Shown here piece by piece: positions 58,172 to 64,000 of a stretch of DNA of 64,000 bases (the stretch's first letter is position 1; every line of letters begins with the position of its first letter). Below the pieces are notes generated by a model. The model did no database searches, was not told the origin of the DNA, and was given only the letters and a program-made list of their open reading frames with translations. Source of the DNA: CAYQJS01 sp964417895 (GTDB lineage Bacteria > Chloroflexota > UBA6077 > SHYK01); assembly GCA_964417895.1 (NCBI GenBank), contig CAYQJS010000023.1, positions 10,865-74,864 of the forward strand, in the 5' to 3' direction. The position numbers and the translations under genes are program-made.

Positions 58172-58364
58172 AGCTAACCCATAGGCTACTGCTCCGGGTC
58201 GCGCAACAAGAGCGCTCTTGTGACAACGCGACACAACTGGGGTAGTGATACAGGAGCGCAGTCGTGTCTAATCTGAGTGTGGCGCAGTCCGTCTCAGCTT
58301 CGGGTCCGAGCAGCCGGGCGGCGCATTTGAGCGCTGGCGCTCGCCGGCCAGTTGGAGGCGTGGA

Positions 58365-58622
58365 TCAATCGCTAGGGATCAAGGCGCCCGGCTGGGGCCG
58401 TTTCCAGCGCTTCGGCCGGGCGCCGCCGAGTTTGGTGCCGCGTGGCGCCGACGAGCGGGTTCCCCGTTGTTCGTGAGCGCCACGCGGGCCGCAGGACGGA
58501 CACCGGCGCATGGTCCCGCCGCCCGACGCGTTCCAGTGCGAACCATACTTCACAGGCTTTAGCTCCCCACCGGGGAACACAGAGCCGCAGGCTCGGCACC
58601 TCCTGTAGCGCCAGGCGCTCAT
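58365..58622 (-). CDS. small zinc-ribbon protein, coupled to the gene before it
   Basis: The protein has 85 residues from the ATG at 58622, which overlaps the previous stop (ATGA). Cys-x2-Cys pairs are in 'CRACGSVF' and 'CPSCG', separated by about 35 residues, and the tail is basic. No family recognised. Probably DNA- or RNA-binding. Confidence 0.5.
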   Translation of the reverse strand: MSAWRYRRCRACGSVFPGGELKPVKYGSHWNASGGGTMRRCPSCGPRGAHEQRGTRSSAPRGTKLGGARPKRWKRPQPGALIPSD

Positions 58623-58795
58623 ACTGGCTCTCTCTCCGCCGCCTGGAGAGCCGCGCGCGCCCTGGCAAGATGCTCCCAATAGGCGATACGGTCAGGCCAC
58701 GCTGGCCCATGGCAACTACGGCAATGCAAGGTTCCGTCAGGAAGCCGGACGGTGGGAGCACCCCCGCAGCCGCGACATGCGCACCCTCGGGGCAA
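58619..58795 (-). CDS. 58-residue zinc-ribbon protein following the helicase gene
   Basis: A TTG start at 58795 gives a peptide with 'GCACRGCGGAP' and 'LHCRSCHGPAWPD', two Cys pairs in zinc-ribbon spacing, then a helix. Its stop overlaps the ATG of the next small zinc gene, and it begins 18 bases after the helicase stop, so it fits an operon. No strong ribosome site is seen at the TTG, and the true start may differ. Function unknown. Confidence 0.5.
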   Translation of the reverse strand: MPRGCACRGCGGAPTVRLPDGTLHCRSCHGPAWPDRIAYWEHLARARAALQAAEREPV

Positions 58796-58813
58796 TAGCC
58801 GTCCGGCGGCAGC

Positions 58814-60841
58814 TCAGAACGGGAGGTCGTCGCCACCATCACCCCCGACGCTGACCATCTCCCCCGGCTGCCCAAGCACATCGCCTTCGCAGCGCTCACA
58901 CCACTCGGCACGGTCGGGCGGCAGCGGGTCGCCGCAGGCAACGCAGATGCGTTCAGGCAACCCATCCGAGAGTAGGGGCAAACGACCGTCACCACCGTCA
59001 CCGGTGCCTAGGCGACCGTCACCCCGGGCCCCTCGACCGTCACCACCGTCACCGGAGACACCCATACCGTCACCGGGTTCGTGCCTAGAATGGGCGTCAG
59101 GTGACGGTCGTGACGGTGGTGACGGTTCTTTGCGCCCACTTTCGGACAGGGCTATGAGGCGCCGCCCAGTGCGCGGCTCGCGCCGATCCAGGTCGATCTC
59201 GTAGCCAAGGGCACGGATCGCAGGAGCCAGCCGGCGAAGCTCATTAGACAATCCTCGGGGGGTCTTCGGCCAATATTTGGACCTTCGAACCGATTCGCTG
59301 GCCAGGTCTTCCAGATCGTGGAGCAGCTCCGCAGCGGTTCCCGTCCATGGCAGCTTCCTGACAAGCAACTGGCGGAGCGGGGAGCCGATGATCGAGACCT
59401 CTAGAGCCTGCTCGTGTGCGGCTGCGCGCACGTCGGCATAGGCGCGCAGGAACGTCGGCGTAGCACCACGACCACGCTCTGCGGCTACAGCGAGAAGCGC
59501 GAAGTCCGCCATCCTCGGCAGGCGGTCGAGACGGACGTTCGGCAACTCGCGCAACCCGCCGGCCAGCTCATCCAGGAGCCCTCCCAGGATGCGTGGCTTC
59601 GCGGCCTCGAACTGCGCCCAGAGAGCGGCTTCCGCCCGGCGCCTGTCGTCGGGGATTGTGGGCAGCTCCAGGGCGACGGTCCTATCAAGGAGATCGCCCC
59701 TGCGTATGAAGTCCTCGATTCCATTGAGGAGGGCCGGCCGCTTGGCATCGAACAGCGTTTCGTCCCGGTCCGTGTAGAGCTGGCGCGTAGCCCACCCGCC
59801 ACCGGTAGCCAGACGACATAGGCAATCGCTCAGCCATTCCGGCACGCGCGACACGTTGTCGAGGGCCAGCAGCCAACTCGCCCGAGCTCCGATCACCAGG
59901 TCATGGGCGTCCCGCGGATTCGCCCGGAGCTCGGGCAGGGATGGGTCAATGAGCGCGCGCACCATGCGGGCGGCCGTGCTCTTCGCGGACCCCTGCTCAC
60001 CGAGAAGTACCAGCACCGGATAGGGACCAGAAGGGCAGAGGGCGGCCACCATCCACGCCCGTAGGAGCGCCCAGCCATCATCACTAGGCAGGTTGACGAA
60101 CTCCCGCAGCTCGCCCAGCGAGCCGCCAGCCACCGGGACGGGCAAGGGCAGCATCCCAGGAGACCGACGGAAGTACACGTCGGCGGCGCGCGCGATCCGC
60201 CAGCCGTCGACAGTCAAGTGGATCACCGTCCACTTCGAATCACCCACGTCGATGAAGATGCCAGCGCCGCCATCGGGTGCCACCCGCAGGTAGACCTCCC
60301 GGACCTCGCCACAATGAGCGCCGATGGCCTCGATAGTGGCGATGGCGGCCGTCCATGCTTCCCCGGAAGGCGCCTTACCCTGGGCCGCGAAGAACAGCGC
60401 GCCGAGCCAGCGGCGAAACCCACCGGAGCGGACGGCGTAGACCTCGTGATGATCGCCCGCAGCCACGCGTGCGTAGACTTCATCGGCGCGGTCAGAGAAT
60501 AGCTCGCCGCGCAGCGTAGCCATGCCCACGAGATCATCAGCCTGGGAGCGCCGGCCCGTGCCACTCCCAGGCAGGTCAGGCTCCTCAATCGTGCGCGCCA
60601 CCTCGGGCCTGGCGGATGCGGCAACGACAGCCGCCATCGCCGCGATCTCGTCCCGCGAATGGAGCACGCCTGGCGAGTCGCAGCGACCGCAGCGGTACCC
60701 GTCCGGCCCCAGCTCGTCCCACCCGCGCCCACAGCGCGGGCAGATGGATGGGGCTGCCGGTCGCCGGGGCACCGAAGTCTCAGCGTGCACTAACGGGCTC
60801 CGGTGCTTGCTCGGCCTGGAGGCGCGAAAAGCATGCGCCAC
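58814..60841 (-). CDS. SF3-like helicase / replication protein of the element
   Basis: The 675-residue protein has an N-terminal zinc ribbon ('CPRCGRGW' and 'CGRCDSPGV'). Near residue 280 is a P-loop 'LLGEQGSAKSTAARMV', followed by 'LLALDNVSRVPEWLSD' as a Walker B-like segment, as in phage/plasmid D5-like helicases. A C-terminal zinc motif ('CVACGDPL', 'CERCEGDV') follows a Gly/Asp/Pro-rich stretch. It starts at a GTG right after the excisionase stop and is probably the replication initiator or primase-helicase of the element. The DNA encoding the Gly/Asp stretch carries an iteron-like array (see 58985-59126). Confidence 0.85.
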   Translation of the reverse strand: MAHAFRASRPSKHRSPLVHAETSVPRRPAAPSICPRCGRGWDELGPDGYRCGRCDSPGVLHSRDEIAAMAAVVAASARPEVARTIEEPDLPGSGTGRRSQADDLVGMATLRGELFSDRADEVYARVAAGDHHEVYAVRSGGFRRWLGALFFAAQGKAPSGEAWTAAIATIEAIGAHCGEVREVYLRVAPDGGAGIFIDVGDSKWTVIHLTVDGWRIARAADVYFRRSPGMLPLPVPVAGGSLGELREFVNLPSDDGWALLRAWMVAALCPSGPYPVLVLLGEQGSAKSTAARMVRALIDPSLPELRANPRDAHDLVIGARASWLLALDNVSRVPEWLSDCLCRLATGGGWATRQLYTDRDETLFDAKRPALLNGIEDFIRRGDLLDRTVALELPTIPDDRRRAEAALWAQFEAAKPRILGGLLDELAGGLRELPNVRLDRLPRMADFALLAVAAERGRGATPTFLRAYADVRAAAHEQALEVSIIGSPLRQLLVRKLPWTGTAAELLHDLEDLASESVRRSKYWPKTPRGLSNELRRLAPAIRALGYEIDLDRREPRTGRRLIALSESGRKEPSPPSRPSPDAHSRHEPGDGMGVSGDGGDGRGARGDGRLGTGDGGDGRLPLLSDGLPERICVACGDPLPPDRAEWCERCEGDVLGQPGEMVSVGGDGGDDLPF
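58985..59126. repeat. iteron-like ACCGTCACC array inside the helicase gene
   Basis: ACCGTCACC occurs six times in one orientation (58985, 58994, 59015, 59036, 59045, 59066). It occurs twice exactly and once with a mismatch in the opposite orientation (GGTGACGGT at 59100 and 59118, CGTGACGGT at 59109). This resembles replication-initiator binding sites in an element origin. In the protein the two orientations give different peptides. Confidence 0.7.
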
Positions 60842-61045
60842 TCAGCGGCCACTGCGGACCGGCTCGGCCTGCTCCGCCATCTTTCGCTCTGTGAACTCCT
60901 GGATTGCGCTCTCGGTCACACGCCGACTGCGCCCGAGTTTGATTGACCGTAGGTCGCCGGATGCGATGGCCTCGAACACCTTCGTTCGAGATTGCTTCAG
61001 GAAGTCGCGGCCGACTTCCTCTGGAGTAAAAAGCCGCTCAGCCAC
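60842..61045 (-). CDS. excisionase-like MerR/Xis-type HTH protein
   Basis: The 67-residue protein has a GTG start preceded by AAGGAGG with 7-base spacing, a strong site that decides the start. 'LFTPEEVGRDFLKQSRTKVFEAIASGDLRSIKLGRSRRVTESAI' is the classic excisionase/MerR winged-helix layout ('TvEEvA..L..s..tVy..i..G.L...KiGr..rv'). Its stop is directly followed by the helicase GTG. Probably promotes excision with the integrase and may regulate the operon. Confidence 0.85.
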   Translation of the reverse strand: MAERLFTPEEVGRDFLKQSRTKVFEAIASGDLRSIKLGRSRRVTESAIQEFTERKMAEQAEPVRSGR

Positions 61046-61159
61046 AGGTGAACCTCCTTGAATCTCCCTTGGCCTAATTGTATAGTTTATACGCCAGAAC
61101 GTTACGCTTATAAATCGACTAAAAACGCCGAGATGCGCCATTACAGGGTTGGAGGGGGA

Positions 61160-61909
61160 ATGCAGCCACGACGCGGGAGGCCGACTCGGATGCCGCTCGA
61201 AGTGCAGACGAAGATCGAGGACCTGGCGGGGAGGGGATTCGGGGCCAAGCAGATTCATGATTACGTCTGGGACGCTCCCGAATTGGCGCGCTTCCACCCA
61301 CCGCAGCGTAAGGCCGACCTTCCAGCTCTACGAACCGTCCAGCGCATGGTTCAGGCGTTGAGGCAGCCTCCTCCGGAGGGCGCGGAAGGGTTCGAAGGGG
61401 CGGAGGGAGCCGTGAGCCAGCTCGCGCCCTGGCGCATGCAGAACGCGACTCCAGAGGAGGCTGCGGCGGTACTGCCTGTGCTCGCCGCGGTCATTAAGCA
61501 GACGGAGGGGCGCACGGACTACCTGACCCTTCTTGAGGCCCGCTGGGCCGTGCGGATTGCTGCCGTGGCTCCTGACCTCTCCCCCTGGTGGATCGCCTGG
61601 CTAGCGAACAAGTGCGCCGTGAGGGAGATCCGAGGGGGCACGACCTATGACGCGACATCCCCCTACGACAAGGTCCTGGCCCTGGCGCCTTGGCGGAGCG
61701 ACGCGGCATTCGAAGAGTTTGCGAAGTTTGTTTGCTCGGTGCATCGAGAGTGGCTTCCGGGCCGACAGCGGGAGGTGATCGAGGGCGCCGTCCTTGATGC
61801 CTGTCGCATTCGGGCAGAGCAGACGGGACGGGAGGTCATGGAAGTAGTCGCGGATCTCATGAAGAGACTTGGAGATAAGGAGGCCACCGATGGCGACAAA
61901 GCATCGTAG
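61160..61909 (+). CDS. element protein with N-terminal HTH, function unknown
   Basis: The 249-residue protein starts at an ATG with GGAGGGGGA upstream. The N-terminal 'RRGRPTRMPLEVQTKIEDLAGRGFGAKQIHDYVW' resembles resolvase- or repressor-type HTH. The rest is alpha-helical and without known motifs, with an acidic/Gly-rich segment near residue 80. It is divergent from the excisionase operon and its 3' end overlaps the integrase start by 20 bases, so it may control both sides. Likely a regulator, not confirmed. Confidence 0.6.
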   Translation: MQPRRGRPTRMPLEVQTKIEDLAGRGFGAKQIHDYVWDAPELARFHPPQRKADLPALRTVQRMVQALRQPPPEGAEGFEGAEGAVSQLAPWRMQNATPEEAAAVLPVLAAVIKQTEGRTDYLTLLEARWAVRIAAVAPDLSPWWIAWLANKCAVREIRGGTTYDATSPYDKVLALAPWRSDAAFEEFAKFVCSVHREWLPGRQREVIEGAVLDACRIRAEQTGREVMEVVADLMKRLGDKEATDGDKAS

Positions 61910-63026
61910 GGGACACGGCGAAGGCACCATCAGACGGCGTCAGGACGGCCGCTGGGAGGCCGCCATCACGCTTGAGGGACGGCGCCGAAAGAGCCTCTAC
62001 GGCAAGACCCGGTTAGAGGCCCAGCAGAAGATGGTCGCTGCCCTGAAGGCGCGTCAGGATGGCCTCCCCATAGGCACCAACGACCGACAGACGGTTGCGC
62101 AGTTCCTCACCCGCTGGCTCGAGGAAACGGCGAAGCCAAGGGTCCGTCCCAAGACCTATGTCTCGTATGAGGGCCATATCCGCCTGCACCTGGTGCCGGT
62201 CATCGGACGCGTGCCGCTCACAAAACTGTCCCCTGACCATGTCCAGCGGCTCTACAACGACAAGCTCGAAGCCGGCTTGTCGGCCAGGACGATCCACCAC
62301 TTCCGCGAGACGCTGCGCTCCGCCCTGTCGGATGCGCTCAGATGGGGGCACGTCTCCCGCAATGTGGCCGCGCTAGTGGACCCGCCGCGAGCGAAGCGCC
62401 ATGAGATTCGGCCGCTGTCGCCTGAGGAGGCCAGGACGTTCCTGGAGGCGTCACGTACCCACCGGCTGCACGCCCTCTACTCGGTAGTGCTCGCTGTTGG
62501 CCTACGGCAGGGCGAGGCTCTGGGGCTGGGCTGGGATGACGTCGACCTGAAGCGCGGTGAGATCCGAGTTGCGCGGGCCCTGCAACGCGTAGGCGGAAAG
62601 CTGACCTACGTCGAGCCCAAGAGCGAGACGAGTAGGCGTGTAGTCGCCATTCCGGTGCCCATCGTGGCCGAGCTGCAAGCGCACCAGGATGCCCAGGGCT
62701 TCGAGCGGAGGGGCGCTGGCGAGAAGTGGACGGAAACCGGCCTGGTGTTCACCACGAAGATCGGGACCCCCCTAGACGGGGGGAACGTAACCAAGCAGTT
62801 CCAGGCCATTTTGGAGGGAGCCGGCCTACCGCGCCAGCGCTTCCACGATCTGCGCCACAGCTGCGCCTCCCTGCTCCTCGCCCAAGGTGTTCACCCCCGC
62901 GTTGTCATGGAGACCCTGGGCCACAGCCAGATCTCTCTGACCATGAACACCTACAGCCACGTCATGCCAGAGCTCCAGCGCGAGGCCGCCGACAAGATGG
63001 GGGAACTGCTATTCGCCCTGGGATAA
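61890..63026 (+). CDS. tyrosine recombinase / integrase
   Basis: The 378-residue protein starts at an ATG with AAGGAGG 7 bases upstream, inside the previous gene's end. The N-terminal arm-binding domain ('GTIRRRQDGRWEAAI') and core-binding domain ('FLTRWLEETAKPRVRPKTYVSYEGHI') are followed by the catalytic domain. The catalytic residues are Arg206 in 'GLRQGE', His319/Arg322 in 'HDLRHS', His345 in 'LGHSQIS' and nucleophile Tyr355 in 'MNTYSHV'. All are intact, so it is probably active. It lies 93 bases from the attR core in the initiator tRNA and should carry out integration and, with the excisionase, excision. Confidence 0.95.
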   Translation: MATKHRRGHGEGTIRRRQDGRWEAAITLEGRRRKSLYGKTRLEAQQKMVAALKARQDGLPIGTNDRQTVAQFLTRWLEETAKPRVRPKTYVSYEGHIRLHLVPVIGRVPLTKLSPDHVQRLYNDKLEAGLSARTIHHFRETLRSALSDALRWGHVSRNVAALVDPPRAKRHEIRPLSPEEARTFLEASRTHRLHALYSVVLAVGLRQGEALGLGWDDVDLKRGEIRVARALQRVGGKLTYVEPKSETSRRVVAIPVPIVAELQAHQDAQGFERRGAGEKWTETGLVFTTKIGTPLDGGNVTKQFQAILEGAGLPRQRFHDLRHSCASLLLAQGVHPRVVMETLGHSQISLTMNTYSHVMPELQREAADKMGELLFALG

Positions 63027-63040
63027 CCTGCCTCCCGGAA

Positions 63041-63066
63041 CTTTTGCGGTCAGTTTTGCGGTCAAG
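63041..63066. other. right arm-type integrase site candidates (TTGCGGTCA)
   Basis: Two copies of TTTTGCGGTCA stand head to tail about 60 bases inside the attR core. The same pair in the same orientation occurs about 130 bases inside the left end (53727-53750). This fits arm sites for the integrase or excisionase. Confidence 0.55.
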
Positions 63067-63083
63067 CTTCCGCCCGACAAAGA

Positions 63084-63118
63084 AAATAGGCACGGATTCA
63101 TCGAAATCCGTGCCTATT

Positions 63119-63119
<1 letters not shown>
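63084..63119 (-). terminator. perfect 14-bp hairpin with T-rich tail after the tRNA
   Basis: AAATAGGCACGGAT pairs with ATCCGTGCCTATTT around an 8-base loop. Read on the minus strand it follows the tRNA 3' end by 2 bases and is followed by TTTTC-TTTG. It likely ends the rRNA-tRNA transcript. Because it lies left of the att core, it belongs to the element side and not to the original chromosome. Confidence 0.7.
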
Positions 63120-63196
<77 letters not shown>

Positions 63197-63268
63197 TCGA
63201 TATGGGCAGTATACCAGAGAGCGGTGACGCGCTACACCTCTTGCCTCTTACCCATAGTCAGCAAATGT

Positions 63269-63390
63269 GGCCCTGGCATTGGCTTATTTTCCCGGAGGGT
63301 TGCCCCTCGAGTATCGTCGGCGCTGGGGCGTTTCACTTCCGTGTTCGAGATGGGAACGGGTGGGTCCACCCCGCTCAAAACACCAGAGCC
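63269..63390 (-). rRNA. rrf: 5S ribosomal RNA
   Basis: On the minus strand it begins GGCTCTGG and ends CCAGGGCC, which pair as helix I with one G-U. The internal CCCGTTCCCATCTCGAACACGG and the GAAGTGAAAC segment are conserved 5S motifs. Length 122 bases. It lies 202 bases after the 23S 3' end. Confidence 0.93.
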
Positions 63391-63397
63391 GGAAAAC

Positions 63398-63547
63398 GAT
63401 TGCGGATTGCGGAATGCGGATTGCGGAATAGGCTCATTCCGCGGCCCGCTGTTTCCGACTCCGCTTTTCTCAAGAGCATATGTGCCTTGTGAGCGGATCT
63501 TGGGCTCCGTCTTGCATTCCGCAATCCGAAATCCGCACTCCGCAATC
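63398..63547. repeat. large inverted repeat of GATTGCGG words in the 23S-5S spacer
   Basis: GATTGCGGATTGCGG and GCGGATTGCGGAAT words on the left face ATTCCGCAATCCG and CACTCCGCAATCC words on the right, with about 85 bases between. Each arm is about 32 bases. The spacer between 23S and 5S is thus about 200 bases with a potential long stem. The word is the same as in the YfhO-like gene and at 31626-31780. Confidence 0.75.
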
Positions 63548-63591
63548 CCGATTGGGCACGATCCTGTTGGCGCGGCAGGGCGCGCCGCGTA

Positions 63592-64000
<409 letters not shown>

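Overview
The window is GC-rich bacterial DNA, densely coding on both strands. It has short intergenic gaps, GTG/TTG starts next to good AGGAGG sites, and several families of short palindromic repeats between and inside genes. Giant GAF-array histidine kinases, cyclase-ATPase-TPR proteins, an archaeal-type glucose dehydrogenase and this repeat style suggest a Chloroflexota-like organism, possibly an environmental lineage. That assignment is inference and not certain. The right edge is the 3' part of an rRNA operon (23S end, 5S, initiator tRNA-Met, all on the minus strand).

Left part (0-7.6 kb, plus strand): the end of a secreted beta-sandwich protein, a serine hydrolase, then a tight three-gene operon. 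The operon encodes a natural fusion of a catalase-like haem domain with an alpha-dioxygenase-type haem peroxidase domain, a thiamine-diphosphate (ThDP) enzyme, and a nitroreductase-like protein. I read this as a possible fatty-acid alpha-oxidation or oxylipin pathway; it is the strongest candidate here for an undescribed system.

7.6-17 kb (minus strand): a deoxysugar and glycosyl-transfer cluster with a GT2 glycosyltransferase, FdtA/QdtA-type ketoisomerase, NDP-hexose 2,3-dehydratase, Gfo/Idh oxidoreductase, DegT aminotransferase, methyltransferase and a YfhO-like membrane protein. 17.4-27.2 kb (minus strand): a signalling operon made of a roughly 2,590-residue kinase with twelve tandem GAF domains and two receivers, a stand-alone receiver, and a kinase-like/receiver/adenylate cyclase protein.

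27.7-45.5 kb: a ferric-iron type ABC importer operon behind TTAG/CTAA inverted repeats, an MFS exporter, tRNA-Glu, a DM13-domain protein, a peptide-type solute-binding lipoprotein, an NB-ARC/TPR regulator, an ECF sigma/anti-sigma pair, a cyclase-family hydrolase/micro-ORF/glucose dehydrogenase operon, a glycogen-debranching-like glycosidase, and a mercuric-reductase-like flavoprotein. 45.8-52.9 kb: a coupled cassette of MBL phosphodiesterase-like protein, receiver-flavoprotein fusion, cyclic-nucleotide-binding histidine kinase and class III cyclase-ATPase-TPR protein.

53.5-63.2 kb: an integrative element in the 3' half of the initiator tRNA gene. Evidence is a 53-bp imperfect direct repeat at both ends, a tyrosine integrase, an excisionase, an SF3-like helicase/primase protein with an iteron-like array inside its gene, an NYN-domain protein, an HGGxSTG protein, several small zinc-ribbon proteins and small membrane or secreted proteins. 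No capsid or conjugation genes are visible. All statements come from reading the sequence and from remembered family motifs; no searches were run.
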